DNA of 64,000 bases from Acidobacteriota bacterium (GCA_019347945.1 JAHWKK010000008.1:82643-146642); one strand, 5' to 3'; positions 51,491 through 61,844 are shown, counted from the first letter of the stretch. Notes: generated by a model not told the origin, from the sequence alone. Translations and numbers: made by a program.

Positions 51491-52644
51491 TGGTTCCTCG
51501 CAAGAATGTACCAACCCGGCGTCGCGAGGTCTTCCCGTGACCAGGGAATGCCCGCCGCGTCCATTCGGCCGGTGAATTTATCGAACCCCGCCACGTCGTA
51601 CGGGGGGTGAGCGGTGGTGGAGATCAGATTCCATTGCGCCATATGGAGCGTATCCTCGATGGTCTTCCGGGTGTAGAAGCGGAGATGTCCGATGCAGATC
51701 GGCCCGGCGTAGATGTAATCGAAACGTCCGAGGAGAAGGTCCTGTACGACTGGCCAGAAGGCGACGTTGGGAATGCTGAGAAGCAGCACGCCCCCGGGCT
51801 CAACGACGCGCTTGAGCTCGCGAAGAAACTCCCAGGGATCTTCCAGGTGCTCGAGTATGTCGCCGCCAACCACGGCATCGAACTTTTCGTCGATGCGGCG
51901 GACGACATCCCGGACGTCGGCGACGAACACTTCGTCGAGAACGCCCTCGGCGACCCTGGCGGCGCGTTCGTCGATCTCTACTCCGGAGACGAACGACTTC
52001 TGGCGGGCTTTGATCGCTGCTCCGAGTCTGCCTTCTCCGCATCCGATCTCGAGGACTCTTTTGGCGTCGGTGGGAACGAGCGAGAGGATGTCCTCTCGGA
52101 CGAACGATCTCTGAGAGGCGTACCGGTAGAGAAACGCAGACTCGGCGATCGCTACGGTGTGTCCGCCGAGAGCCGAGGTGATTTCTTCGTCCGACGAGTT
52201 GAGCCTATCAGTCCGGCAGAGGAAGAGCCCGGGATCTGCGCCATTCCAGGTGACCGTTCTGACATTTCGCGGCGCCTCGCGGGCCGACCTGTCTTCGAAC
52301 TGGCGGAGTGTCTGCGCGCCACCGGGTACCGTGCCGAGCTGCTCGGGTTGGTTCGTGATGTTGGTCATCGGCACGACCGCGTCGGCATCAGGAGACGCTT
52401 CGAGGGCTTCGAGCATCCTTCCGACGCAGGAAGGCGAGGCGATCCCGAGAGCGTCGGTGAGCACCAGCGCGTATGGTGTCTCCACTCCGTTGAGCACCTG
52501 ACTCGCGGAGGAGTCGCGATCGAAATCAGCCATGGCGAACCAGTCGGTCTGGCGCTCCAGAGTCAGTCGGGCCTGCGTCAGCCCGTACCCCGTGTCGAGA
52601 GAAAGCTTACGCAGCCGGGCGAACAGGATCGTGATGTCGCTCAC
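51487..52644 (-). CDS. SAM-dependent methyltransferase with N-terminal GT-like domain
   Basis: The 385-residue protein has an N-terminal 190 residues that resemble a GT2-like nucleotide-diphospho-sugar domain (VETPYALVLTDALGIASPSCVGRMLEALEASPDADAVVPM). A C-terminal type 11/12 methyltransferase follows: motif I KRVLEIGCGEGRLG, acidic loop SGVEIDERAA, FDAVVGGDILEHLEDPW. The start is GTG 52644, whose GTGA overlaps the ubiD stop. A longer open frame upstream is antisense artefact within ubiD. Confidence 0.75.
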   Translation of the reverse strand: MSDITILFARLRKLSLDTGYGLTQARLTLERQTDWFAMADFDRDSSASQVLNGVETPYALVLTDALGIASPSCVGRMLEALEASPDADAVVPMTNITNQPEQLGTVPGGAQTLRQFEDRSAREAPRNVRTVTWNGADPGLFLCRTDRLNSSDEEITSALGGHTVAIAESAFLYRYASQRSFVREDILSLVPTDAKRVLEIGCGEGRLGAAIKARQKSFVSGVEIDERAARVAEGVLDEVFVADVRDVVRRIDEKFDAVVGGDILEHLEDPWEFLRELKRVVEPGGVLLLSIPNVAFWPVVQDLLLGRFDYIYAGPICIGHLRFYTRKTIEDTLHMAQWNLISTTAHPPYDVAGFDKFTGRMDAAGIPWSREDLATPGWYILARNQ

Positions 52645-54113
52645 GGCTGCCGCTCCGGGTAGGGGCCCAGCCCGAGCTCCGGCCAGATCTTCCTGATTCT
52701 CGCCACCACCTCGTCGGACATCTCGATCTCGTCGGGCCACACCCGATCGAAACCTTCTCCAGGCAGCTTTCTGGTTCCGTCGATTCCCATGTGACTTCCA
52801 TAACCAAAAGCGCGCGACGCATGATCGAGCACGTCGATGGGGCCCATCACCATCTCGACGTCGCGCTCCGGGTCGATATTGTTCAGCGCGTACCATGCCA
52901 CCTCTTCGAGCGAGTGGGGATCGATATGGTCGTCGACCACGAGAATGACCTTGGTGAACATCGCCTGACCGAGTCCCCAGATACCGTGCATGATTTTTCG
53001 CGCGTGCCCGGGATACCTTTTCCTGATCGAAAGGATCATCAGATTGTGGAAGACGCCCTCGGCCGGCATGTGCATGTCGACGATCTCGGGAAACTGCTTC
53101 TTCATGATCGGCAGGAACATGCGCTCGATGGCGAAGCCCATGTGTGCGTCTTCCTGCGGGGGCTTTCCGACGATCGTCGTCATGTAAACCGGATTCCTGC
53201 GCATCGTCATCGCTTCGACGTGAAAAACGGAGTACGGCTCGACCGGTGTGTAGAAGCCGGTGTGATCGCCGAATGGTCCCTCGGCTCGCCGCTCGGCGGG
53301 GTCGACCCATCCTTCCAGAACGATCTCCGCGTTCGCGGGGACCTCGAGATCGTTCGTGATGCATTTGACCATCCTGACGGGCTGATCCCGGGCGAAGCCC
53401 GCAAACATCATCTCGTCGATGTCGGGGGGAAGCGGGCAAACAGCCGAAAAGACGGTGATCGGATCCGAGCCGATCGCGACCGACACGGGAATCTTCTCGA
53501 TTCTTGCCGCCTCGGCATCCTGGTGATGTCGCGCCCCATCCTTGTGCAGCTGCCAGTGCATGCCGGTCGTCTTCGAGTCGTACACCTGCATGCGGTACAT
53601 TCCGCAGTTGCGTCTTCCGGAGGCCTGATCCTTCGTGAACACCAGCGGCATCGTGATGAACGGCCCGCCGTCCTGAGGCCAGCAGGTGAGGACCGGAAGG
53701 AGGCCGAGGTCGACCTCGTCTCCGCGAAGAACCACCTCCTGGCAATCGCCCGAGCCGACGACCTTCGGGAACGCCTTGGCGAGCTCTCCGAGGGCAGGCA
53801 GCATTTTGATCTTGTCGATCATTCCGGTGGGGATCCGCGGCTCGAGAAAGAAATCGAGCCGATCGGTCCAATCTTTCCAGTCCTCGACCCCGAGCGCGAG
53901 CTTCATCCGGCGCTCGGATCCGAGCAGATTGATCGCGACCGGCATCTTCGAGCCCTCGACATTCTCGAACAGGAGTGCGGGCCCATGGGCTTTGGAGACC
54001 CGATCGGCGATCTCGCTGATCTCCAGGTGAGCGGAGACCTTTTTCGAGATGCGAACGAGCTCGTCCTCACGCTCGAGCCGGCGCAGAAAGACAGAGAGAT
54101 TTTCGTAAGCCAT
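52641..54113 (-). CDS. ubiD: UbiD-family decarboxylase
   Basis: The 490-residue protein belongs to the prenyl-FMN-dependent UbiD family, which decarboxylates aromatic or alpha,beta-unsaturated acids. It has CWPQDGGPFITMPLVFTKD, RRNCGMYRMQVYDSKTTGMHWQLHKDGARH, the active-site E-rich region and EGPFGDHTGFYTPVEPYSVFHVEAMTMRRNPVY, with the proton-donor Glu in the GPFGDHTG neighbourhood. Menaquinone or ubiquinone biosynthesis is the usual role. No ubiX is in the window. ATG 54113 fits the family N-terminus. Confidence 0.88.
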   Translation of the reverse strand: MAYENLSVFLRRLEREDELVRISKKVSAHLEISEIADRVSKAHGPALLFENVEGSKMPVAINLLGSERRMKLALGVEDWKDWTDRLDFFLEPRIPTGMIDKIKMLPALGELAKAFPKVVGSGDCQEVVLRGDEVDLGLLPVLTCWPQDGGPFITMPLVFTKDQASGRRNCGMYRMQVYDSKTTGMHWQLHKDGARHHQDAEAARIEKIPVSVAIGSDPITVFSAVCPLPPDIDEMMFAGFARDQPVRMVKCITNDLEVPANAEIVLEGWVDPAERRAEGPFGDHTGFYTPVEPYSVFHVEAMTMRRNPVYMTTIVGKPPQEDAHMGFAIERMFLPIMKKQFPEIVDMHMPAEGVFHNLMILSIRKRYPGHARKIMHGIWGLGQAMFTKVILVVDDHIDPHSLEEVAWYALNNIDPERDVEMVMGPIDVLDHASRAFGYGSHMGIDGTRKLPGEGFDRVWPDEIEMSDEVVARIRKIWPELGLGPYPERQP

Positions 54114-54147
54114 CGCCGCGTCGTAGTATAGCGACTGGCGTTTGGCC

Positions 54148-54825
54148 ATGATGACCGAAGAGCCCATCGAATATCCGGAAGGGGAATTCACCCTTCCGAT
54201 TTTTCCTCTGCCCGACTTCGTATTTTTCGCGCACACCCGGGTTCCGCTTCATGTGTTCGAGCCCCGCTACCGCGCAATGGTGAGTGAAGCGCTGGAGAGC
54301 ACGCGGCGAATCGGCCTGGTCCTGCTGAAGGAGGGCTGGCAGACGGATTACTACGGATCGCCTCCAGTTCATGCCTACGGTACGGCCGGACTCATCGAAA
54401 GCTCCTATCACTACGAGGATGGCCGATACGACGTGATGCTTCGGGGCCTCGTACGCTACAGAATTCTCGGCGAGAGCCACGAAGGGGAGTATCGCGTAGC
54501 GAGGGTGATCGCCGAGCCCGAGTTTCATGGGCGACCCGAGAAGATCTCGGAGCTCCGGAGCGAGCTCGTCGCGTTGTCGAAGCGCTATCTGCGACACTTC
54601 CCCGACAAGCCGGAAGTGCCTGAGCTCGAGACGGCACCTTTCGATGCGATCGTCAACGCCCTGGTGATGGCGCTCGGTTTCGACTCCGACAGGAAGCAGA
54701 AGCTCCTCGGTCTCAGCGATCTGACCGAACGGGCCCGGGTGGTGAGCGAATCGATGAGCGAAAAGCTCGAGATCATCGACTTTCTGGCGCCCTTCCGGAA
54801 GCCGGGCAATCCCACAAACAACTAG
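54148..54825 (+). CDS. LON substrate-binding domain protein
   Basis: The 225-residue protein is a stand-alone LON N-terminal domain: LPIFPLPDFVFFAHTRVPLHVFEPRYRAMVSEALESTRRIGLVLLK, GTAGLIESSYHYEDGRYDVMLRGLVRYRI, and a C-terminal helical part (KLLGLSDLTERARVVSESMSEKLEI). Such proteins lack the AAA+ and protease domains and may act as adaptors or chaperone-like factors. It is divergent from ubiD across 34 nt. Confidence 0.85.
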   Translation: MMTEEPIEYPEGEFTLPIFPLPDFVFFAHTRVPLHVFEPRYRAMVSEALESTRRIGLVLLKEGWQTDYYGSPPVHAYGTAGLIESSYHYEDGRYDVMLRGLVRYRILGESHEGEYRVARVIAEPEFHGRPEKISELRSELVALSKRYLRHFPDKPEVPELETAPFDAIVNALVMALGFDSDRKQKLLGLSDLTERARVVSESMSEKLEIIDFLAPFRKPGNPTNN

Positions 54826-54842
54826 ACGAGGAGCAGAGCACG

Positions 54843-55289
54843 ATGGCGAAGGCGATACCCGAAGGATACCGAGCGCTCACCCCCTACATCGTGGTCGATG
54901 GTGCCAACGATGCGATCGAGTTCTACGTCCGCAACTTCGGCGGCAGGGTTTCGGTGAAACTCGACAGCGGTGACCTCGTCGGTCATGCCGAGATCATCAT
55001 CGGCGACTCGATGCTCATGATCGCCGATGCTCAACCCGACATGGGATGGCCGGCGCCGGCCGCGGGAGCGGCACTTCCGATGTCCCTGGTCCTCTATACG
55101 GAAGACGTCGACGCAGTGTTCGCGCGCTGCATCGAGGAGGGAGCCGAAGAAGTCAGACCTGTCGAGGATCAGTTCTACGGCGATCGATCGGGGACCATTC
55201 GGGATCCGTGGGGTCACTTCTGGACGATTGCAACCCACATCGAGGATGTCAGCGAAGCTGAGATGAAGGAGCGAATGAGCCGGATGTGA
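54843..55289 (+). CDS. VOC/PhnB-like family protein
   Basis: The 148-residue protein has the beta-alpha-beta-beta-beta folds of vicinal oxygen chelate proteins: LTPYIVVDGANDAIEFYVRNFGG, HAEIIIGDSMLMIADA, and DRSGTIRDPWGHFWTIATH. The PhnB-like group often lacks a known function. An AGGAG site precedes the ATG. The gene lies 17 nt after the LON-domain gene and is probably cotranscribed. The 148-nt gap before dnaE shows no gene. Confidence 0.82.
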   Translation: MAKAIPEGYRALTPYIVVDGANDAIEFYVRNFGGRVSVKLDSGDLVGHAEIIIGDSMLMIADAQPDMGWPAPAAGAALPMSLVLYTEDVDAVFARCIEEGAEEVRPVEDQFYGDRSGTIRDPWGHFWTIATHIEDVSEAEMKERMSRM

Positions 55290-55437
55290 GACCTGAGCTC
55301 GGGGATCGTTCGGTCGTCCAGTACGTGGATCCCCCTCAGATTCCACACACGCGCTGATCTCTGCCCCCACGGCCGGATCACTTGATAGAATTCGGGAAGC
55401 GGGCGGGGCGCTCCCCCCGAGACGTTCCCCTCAGACG

Positions 55438-58400
55438 ATGTCGTTCGTACACCTTCACCAGCACACGCAATACTCACTCCTCGATGGAGCCAGCAGGCCG
55501 GCTGCTCTCGCCGCGCGTGTGGCCGAGCTGGGAATGCCGGCCTGCGCGATCACCGATCACGGAAACCTCTTCGGCGCGGTCGAGTTTTACGAGGCGATGG
55601 TGGCGGTCGGGGTCAAGCCGATCATCGGTTGTGAGACCTACATGGCCTTCGGATCCCGCCTCGAACGGCTCGGCCAGGAGAATCAGCAGGCGGATGCAGG
55701 GTCGAACAATCACCTGATTCTCCTTGCCCGAAACGAGACCGGCTACAGAAATCTCGTCAAGCTCGTCAGCGCGGGCTTTCTCGAGGGCTTCTACTACAAG
55801 CCGCGCATCGACAAGGAACTGCTCGACCGCCATCGGGAGGGCCTGATCTGTCTCTCCTCATGCCTGAAAGGGGAGGTTTCCCAGGCGCTCGCATCGGACG
55901 ATTACGAACGGGCGAAGAAGGCGGCTCTCGAGTACAAGGAGATCCTCGGAGCCGACAACTTCTTCCTGGAGATCCAGGATCACGGGATTCCGGACCAGCA
56001 GAAGATCATCCCGATGATGGCTCGTCTCGGAAAGGAGACCGGCCTTCAGCTGGTTGCCACGAACGATTCCCACTATCTCCATCGGGATGACTCGTTCGCC
56101 CATGAAGTGCTTCTGGCGATCGGAACCGGGAAGTCGCTCGATGACGAACGCCGGATGCGCTTTCATTCCGACGACTTCTTCATCAAGGGTCCGGACGAGA
56201 TGAAGGAGGTCTTCTCGGCGTATCCGCAGGCGATCGAGAACACCCTGGCGATCGCCGACCGGATCGATCTCGAGCTCGAGGCGAGCGGACACCATCTTCC
56301 GGAGTTTCCGGTGCCCGAGGGTTACGACATCGATTCTTACTTCGTCGAGACGGTTCAGCGGGGACTCGATCGCCGATTGGAGCAAATGAGGCCGCCCGGC
56401 GCCGAATGGAGAAAGGCACATCCGGTCGAGCACTATCAGGATCGGATCGACAAGGAGATCGGCATCATCCGGAACATGGGGTTCCAGGGCTACTTTCTGA
56501 TCGTCTGGGATTTCATTCGTTTTGCGAAGGAAGCAAAGATTCCCGTCGGGCCGGGACGCGGCTCCGCGGCAGGATCGCTCGTCGCGTATGCGCTCGAGAT
56601 CACGAATGTCGATCCGCTCGATTTCGAATTACTGTTCGAGCGCTTTCTGAATCCCGAGCGGATCTCGATGCCCGACATCGACATCGATTTCTGTATGAAC
56701 CAGCGCGGGCGGGTGATCGAGTACGTGCGCGACAAGTATGGTGCCGAAAACGTAGCGCAGATCATCACCTTCGGAACGATGGCTGCGCGGAGCGTCGTCC
56801 GGGACGTCGGGCGCGTGCTCGGAGTGCCCTATGCCGTGGTCGACAAGATCGCGAAGATGATCCCGATGGGGGAGACGACTCTGTCAGAAGCGCGGGAGAG
56901 TGTCCCGATGCTCTCGGAGGCGATCCGGAACGATGACCAGATCGGCCAGTTGATCGACATCGCCGAAAGGCTGGAAGGGCTGACCCGCCACGCCGGAATG
57001 CATGCAGCGGGAGTCGTGATCACACCGAAGCCGGTGACTGATTACGTTCCACTCTATCGGACGAATCGCGACGAGATCGTCACCCAGTTCGACATGCGCG
57101 TCGTCGAAAAGATGGGTCTGCTCAAAATGGACTTCCTCGGTCTGCGGACGCTGACCGTCATCGATCAGGCGATCCGCACCGTCAAACTGCAGGACGGGAT
57201 CGAGATCGACATCGATGCGATTCCGCTCGACGACCCGGAGGTCTACCGCATTTTCCAGGAAGGCCGCACCAAGGGCGTCTTCCAGTTCGAGTCGGGCGGA
57301 ATGGTCGATCTTCTGAGGCGAGTGAGACCCGAGAAGTTCGAGGACCTCGCAGCCCTCAACGCTCTTTATCGTCCGGGCGCCCTCGATGCCGGAATGGTCG
57401 ACGAGTTCGTGAAACGGAAGACGGGTAAATCGAAAGCACGCTTCGTCGTCCCCGTGATGAAGGAGATCCTCGAGGAAACCTACGGCGTGATCGTCTATCA
57501 GGAGCAGGTGATGGAGATCGCGCGCGAAGTCGCCGGGTTTTCGCTCGGTGAGGCCGACCTTCTTCGGAAAGCGATGGGGAAGAAGAAGAAGGAGATCATG
57601 GAGGAGCAGCGGGAGAAGTTCGTCGCTGGCGCGAAGGCCAGGGGTTATCCCGAAGAGAAAGCGACCGAGATCTTCAACTTCATCGAACCATTCGCGCGCT
57701 ACGGATTCAACAAATCCCACTCGGTCGCCTATGCGCTGATCGCTTATCAGACGGCATGGTTGAAAGCTCATCATCCACGGCATTTCATGGCGGCTCTGAT
57801 GTCGAGCGAAATGGACAAGACCGACTCTGTCGTGAAGTTCATGGGGGAGGCGGCATCGCTCGGAATCAGCGTACTCCCGCCGGACGTCAACGAATCCAAC
57901 GAGGCATTCACCGTCGTCGGCGGCGACGTCCGGTTCGGGCTCGCCGCGGTCAAGGGAGTCGGGCTCGGAGCCGTCGAGTCGATTCTGCAGGCTCGACGCG
58001 AACAGGGGAGATTCGAATCCCTTCTCGAATTCTGCGAGGCGGTCGACCTCAGAGCCTGCAACAAGCGCGTCGTCGAGGCATTGATCAAATCGGGGTCGTT
58101 CGACGGATTCGGCGAGCCCCGTCGCTCGCTCTTCGAGAAACTGGAGCGTGTGACCGAGCAGGCGCTCCGTTCACGCGAGGAAAAAGCTATGGGACAGACC
58201 AGCCTGTTCGGCGGCGTGCCTGTGGCAACTCCGAGACGCTCGGTCGAGGATCAAACCCCGGAGTGGCCCGATGAAGAGAAGCTGCAGTTCGAAAAGGAGA
58301 CGCTCGGCTTCTACATCACCGGACATCCACTCGACAAATTCACCGCGGAGCTCGAGACGTTCGCGACGGCATCGACTGCCGATCTCCACACGCATCTCGA

Positions 58401-59052
58401 TGAAACAGTCAATCTCGGCGGTATGGTCAGCCAGCTCAAGAAGACGCGAATCAAGAAGGGGAGAAACGAAGGAAAGCTGATGGCGCGCATGGTGCTCGAT
58501 GATCAGCACGGAGAAGTCGACGTCGTCGTCTTTTCAGAGCTATTCGAGAAGGTCGAGCGATGGCTCGAGGACGGCGTCGCAGTGCTGATCACGGCGAACG
58601 TGAAAGACACCGGTGGCGCTCCGGCAGGAAGGAGCGTGGCGCTCGCGGACGCCGAAGCGCAGGCGAGGCGGATCGAGGACGAGTACGGCGGACACCCCGA
58701 TGTCGAGACCGAAGAGGAAGCCGGTACCCGGGTGACGCCGGAATTGAACGCGATCGACATCGTCCCGCTCGTCGGAGTCAGAGATGCAAAGGTCAAGTCG
58801 CTCTGCGTTCAGCTCGATTACTCGACAGTCGACGAACCACGCGTGGTGAAGCTACGGGAGATTTTCGAAAGGAACCGGGGGGAGACGCCCGTACAGGTCG
58901 CGCTGACCGAGCTGCCTGCCGAGCTCAGGAAGTCGCTCGGCAATGGTTCCGACCTCAGACTGCGGGTCAACCGTCACTTCATGGTGCAGCCGGGTCCGGA
59001 GCTGACCGCCGCGATCGAAGAGATCGAGGGACGGGTGATCTACACCTTTTGA
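55438..59052 (+). CDS. dnaE: DNA polymerase III alpha subunit
   Basis: This is the replicative polymerase. At 1204 residues it has a PHP domain (FVHLHQHTQYSLLDGA at the N-terminus), the catalytic Asp triad in MPDIDIDFC (about residues 411-416), GRGSAAGSLVAY, the fingers/thumb region, helix-hairpin-helix (NVDIRSLA-type), and an OB domain near 990-1060 (VNLGGMVSQLKKTRIKKGRNEGKLMARM). It is of DnaE1 length. The TGA stop directly abuts the first heptamer of the element at 59051. Confidence 0.94.
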   Translation: MSFVHLHQHTQYSLLDGASRPAALAARVAELGMPACAITDHGNLFGAVEFYEAMVAVGVKPIIGCETYMAFGSRLERLGQENQQADAGSNNHLILLARNETGYRNLVKLVSAGFLEGFYYKPRIDKELLDRHREGLICLSSCLKGEVSQALASDDYERAKKAALEYKEILGADNFFLEIQDHGIPDQQKIIPMMARLGKETGLQLVATNDSHYLHRDDSFAHEVLLAIGTGKSLDDERRMRFHSDDFFIKGPDEMKEVFSAYPQAIENTLAIADRIDLELEASGHHLPEFPVPEGYDIDSYFVETVQRGLDRRLEQMRPPGAEWRKAHPVEHYQDRIDKEIGIIRNMGFQGYFLIVWDFIRFAKEAKIPVGPGRGSAAGSLVAYALEITNVDPLDFELLFERFLNPERISMPDIDIDFCMNQRGRVIEYVRDKYGAENVAQIITFGTMAARSVVRDVGRVLGVPYAVVDKIAKMIPMGETTLSEARESVPMLSEAIRNDDQIGQLIDIAERLEGLTRHAGMHAAGVVITPKPVTDYVPLYRTNRDEIVTQFDMRVVEKMGLLKMDFLGLRTLTVIDQAIRTVKLQDGIEIDIDAIPLDDPEVYRIFQEGRTKGVFQFESGGMVDLLRRVRPEKFEDLAALNALYRPGALDAGMVDEFVKRKTGKSKARFVVPVMKEILEETYGVIVYQEQVMEIAREVAGFSLGEADLLRKAMGKKKKEIMEEQREKFVAGAKARGYPEEKATEIFNFIEPFARYGFNKSHSVAYALIAYQTAWLKAHHPRHFMAALMSSEMDKTDSVVKFMGEAASLGISVLPPDVNESNEAFTVVGGDVRFGLAAVKGVGLGAVESILQARREQGRFESLLEFCEAVDLRACNKRVVEALIKSGSFDGFGEPRRSLFEKLERVTEQALRSREEKAMGQTSLFGGVPVATPRRSVEDQTPEWPDEEKLQFEKETLGFYITGHPLDKFTAELETFATASTADLHTHLDETVNLGGMVSQLKKTRIKKGRNEGKLMARMVLDDQHGEVDVVVFSELFEKVERWLEDGVAVLITANVKDTGGAPAGRSVALADAEAQARRIEDEYGGHPDVETEEEAGTRVTPELNAIDIVPLVGVRDAKVKSLCVQLDYSTVDEPRVVKLREIFERNRGETPVQVALTELPAELRKSLGNGSDLRLRVNRHFMVQPGPELTAAIEEIEGRVIYTF

Positions 59053-59290
59053 AGAGTGAAGGGTGAAGAGTGAAGAGTGAAGGGTGAAGAGTGAAAAGAA
59101 GGCAGGCCCTCTTTTCGCGAAGCGACGATCGTTGACGAATGCTTAATCTCGCGAGATCCAAACACTCGTCATCCTGAGCCGCCGAAGGACGGCGAAGGAT
59201 CTGGCGGCCGGCTCGTGAGTACACGCTGAGATGTCCGAAGAAGTTACTTTCACGGCGTCTCTTCTTTCACTCTTCACTCTTCACTCTTCA
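59051..59290. repeat. Intergenic element with inverted heptamer arrays (copy 3)
   Basis: The left array is at 59051-59095 and the inverted right array at 59264-59290. The core contains a palindromic CATCCTGAG...CGAAGGATCT motif (59170-59200), a type of repeat I have seen in many genomes. The part from about 59165 to 59268 is the inverse of 63726-63830 with only a few mismatches. It separates dnaE from the convergent signalling operon. Confidence 0.88.
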
Positions 59291-59298
59291 TCGCGGTC

Positions 59299-61392
59299 TC
59301 AGTCGCGGAAATGATGATTCAACAATGCGCCGGCGACGGTCGCGGGAACCGGGGGAGAAAAGTAGTAGCCCTGGCCGAAATCGATGGCGATGGAGCGCAT
59401 CCGGGCGAGCTGTCCTGCGGTCTCCAGGCCCTCGACCGTCACCGCCATTCCCATCAGGCGCGCGAGTTTGCTGATGGTGCGAACGATCTCGTCATCGCGC
59501 CTGGCTCCGTCCGGCGAGATGAACGAACGATCGATCTTCAGCGTGTCGAATCGGTATTGCCGCAGGGAGCTGAGCGATGAATATCCTGTGCCGAAGTCGT
59601 CGAGACTCACCCGGACGTCGGCCTTACGCAGCCCCTCGATCACTTTGGCTGCGACATCGGCGTTCTCGATCAGCGCCGTTTCGGTAAGCTCGAGATGAAG
59701 ATGTTGCGGAGCCGCTCCGCTCCGGCGGATGGCGTTGATGATCATCGGCACGATGTCGGGCTGGAGAAGCTGGCGCGCGGAGAGATTCACATGCATCTCC
59801 AGGGGACCGGGACCCTGATGGAGCCGATTCCACTCGACGAGCTGTCGGAGCGCTTCGTTGAGTACCCACTGACCGATCGGTACGATCAGTGCGGCATCCT
59901 CCGCCACACGGACGATCTCGGCGGCTGGCACCAGCACGTCTCCCCGCTGCCAGCGAACCAGCGCCTCGAAACCGGCAATGATGCCCTGATCGAGGGAGAC
60001 GATAGGCTGATAGTGCACCCGGAGCTCGCCACGGTCCATCGCGCGCCGAAGATCGGTTTCGAAGCGCAACAGTTCCACCGCACTATCATGCATCGTACGG
60101 TCGAATACCTCGTGTCTCGCGCGCCCCTGCCCCTTGGCGCGGTACATCGCGATGTCCGCATCACGCAGCACGTCCTGGGGCCGGTCGTATCCGCTGGCGC
60201 TGAGCGCGATTCCGATGCTCGCGGTGAGAAAAATCTCCTGATCTCGTATTCGAACCGGGACCACGAGAGCTTCCTGAATGCGGTGCGAGGTCCGGACGGC
60301 ATCGGCAGCGTGCTCGATCGAATCGAGCAGGATGGTGAACTCGTCGCCGCCCAGCCGCGCCACGGTGTCGCCGGCTCGGACGGCCGTGGCGAAACGCTCC
60401 GACACCGCCACCAGCACTTCGTCGCCGAAGGCGTGTCCCAGGCTGTCATTGACCAGCTTGAACCGGTCGAGGTCGATGAACAGAACGGCAAAGCGATGTT
60501 CACGGTCGCGATGGGACTTCTGGAGCGATCTTTCGAGCCGGTCCATGAAGAGCGCGCGGTTCGGCATCTGGGTCAGACTGTCGTGAAACGCGTCGTGGGT
60601 CAGCCGTTCGAGCGCTTGCTTCCGCTCGGTCATATCGGTCATCGATCCGGCAAGCCGGGTCGCCTCGCCGGTCGCGTCACGCTGGGCCAGACCACGCGTC
60701 AGCATCCAGCGGTAAGTGCCGTCCCGACAGTACATCCGGTGCTCGACTTCGATGGCCGGCGTCTCTGCTCGCCGATGCATCTCGATGGCCATTCTCACCA
60801 CCTCCACTTCCCCCGGATGAATGCGACCGAACCATTCTTCGGGAGAATCGGCAATCTCGTCTTCGTTCCAGCCGAGCATCGCTTTCCAACGCGGCGAGTA
60901 GTAGACCGTGTGGCGCACCAGGTCCCAGACCCACAGTCCATCATTGGCGCCGCGCACTGAGAGCGCGTATCGCTGCTCGCTTTCGCGCAGCGCAGCGAGG
61001 GTGCGACTCTGCGCCAGCGAATATCGGATTGCCCGCTCGAGGGTTTCCGCATCCAGATTTCCCTTCACCAGATAGTCGGCGGCTCCCGCCTCCATCGCGG
61101 CCAGATCGACGTCGCGGTCGCCCGCTCCGGTGAGAAGAATGATCGGGGTGGTCAGCTCCCGCGCCTCCGCCTCCCGCAGAATCTCCAGCCCGTCATGCGC
61201 ACCGAGTCGATAGTCGGCGAGGATCACATCCCAGGGTTCGCGAGCCATGGCTTCGACAGCCCGATCGTAGTTGGCAGCCCATTCCAGCTGGAACGAGGCC
61301 CGGCGGCTCTCCGCCAGCAGGTCGCGGGTCAGGATGTAGTCATCCTCGTCGTCCTCCACCAGGAGAATCCGGATGGGCTCGGGAGCGTTCAT
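59299..61392 (-). CDS. Response regulator with PAS, GGDEF and EAL domains
   Basis: The 697-residue protein has a receiver domain (1-125, phospho-acceptor Asp in VILADYRLG), a PAS/PAC domain (about 140-260), GGDEF with intact LGGDEF (about residue 349), and EAL with FEALVRW and LDDFGTGYSSL (about 474 and later). Both enzyme motifs are complete. It is the last gene of the three-gene cluster and overlaps the single-domain regulator by 4 nt. The likely input is the histidine kinase at 61801. Confidence 0.92.
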   Translation of the reverse strand: MNAPEPIRILLVEDDEDDYILTRDLLAESRRASFQLEWAANYDRAVEAMAREPWDVILADYRLGAHDGLEILREAEARELTTPIILLTGAGDRDVDLAAMEAGAADYLVKGNLDAETLERAIRYSLAQSRTLAALRESEQRYALSVRGANDGLWVWDLVRHTVYYSPRWKAMLGWNEDEIADSPEEWFGRIHPGEVEVVRMAIEMHRRAETPAIEVEHRMYCRDGTYRWMLTRGLAQRDATGEATRLAGSMTDMTERKQALERLTHDAFHDSLTQMPNRALFMDRLERSLQKSHRDREHRFAVLFIDLDRFKLVNDSLGHAFGDEVLVAVSERFATAVRAGDTVARLGGDEFTILLDSIEHAADAVRTSHRIQEALVVPVRIRDQEIFLTASIGIALSASGYDRPQDVLRDADIAMYRAKGQGRARHEVFDRTMHDSAVELLRFETDLRRAMDRGELRVHYQPIVSLDQGIIAGFEALVRWQRGDVLVPAAEIVRVAEDAALIVPIGQWVLNEALRQLVEWNRLHQGPGPLEMHVNLSARQLLQPDIVPMIINAIRRSGAAPQHLHLELTETALIENADVAAKVIEGLRKADVRVSLDDFGTGYSSLSSLRQYRFDTLKIDRSFISPDGARRDDEIVRTISKLARLMGMAVTVEGLETAGQLARMRSIAIDFGQGYYFSPPVPATVAGALLNHHFRD

Positions 61393-61844
61393 GTCCCGTT
61401 GACAGGGAGCTCCACAATCTCGATCCAGTAGCGGCCGATCTCCCTCATGATCTCGACCAGCGACGCGAAGTGGACCGGTTTCGTGATGAACGAGTTGGCA
61501 CCGAGATCGTAGGTGCGATAAATATCCTCCTCCGCCTTCGACGTCGTGAGAATGATCACCGGAATTCTCCGCAGTTCGGCGTCGGCCTTGATCTCGCGGA
61601 GTGCCTCCCGTCCATCCTTTCGAGGCATGTTCAGGTCGAGCAGGATCAGGCCCGGCCTCGGCGATTGAGCCGGATCGAAATAGCGTCCGCGGCGATGCAG
61701 ATAGTCCATCAGATCGTCGCCGTCCTCTACGAAGCGGAGCTCGTTGATTACCCGGCTCTCGTCGAGTGCGTCGCGAGTGAGTATCCGGTCTTCCTCGTCG
61801 TCATCCGCCACCAGGATCGTGATCGGTTTCCCTGGATACTTCAT
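61389..61844 (-). CDS. Single-domain response regulator (Rcp1-like)
   Basis: The 151-residue protein is one receiver domain: DDDEEDRILTRDAL, the phospho-acceptor Asp in LILLDLNMPRKDGREAL, and the Lys and Thr switch residues in IILTTSKAEEDI. The extra loop (HRRGRYFDPAQSPRP) is typical of receivers paired with phytochrome-like kinases. It overlaps the histidine kinase end by 44 nt and should be its immediate partner. Confidence 0.9.
   Translation of the reverse strand: MKYPGKPITILVADDDEEDRILTRDALDESRVINELRFVEDGDDLMDYLHRRGRYFDPAQSPRPGLILLDLNMPRKDGREALREIKADAELRRIPVIILTTSKAEEDIYRTYDLGANSFITKPVHFASLVEIMREIGRYWIEIVELPVNGT

Noticed and set aside
52645..53871. N-terminal extension of the methyltransferase frame into ubiD
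   Set aside because: The extension is an Arg-rich shadow of ubiD. The GTG at 52644 overlapping the ubiD stop is the natural start.
59051..59290. Heptamer arrays as CRISPR
   Set aside because: Units are 7 nt without spacers, and no cas genes are near.
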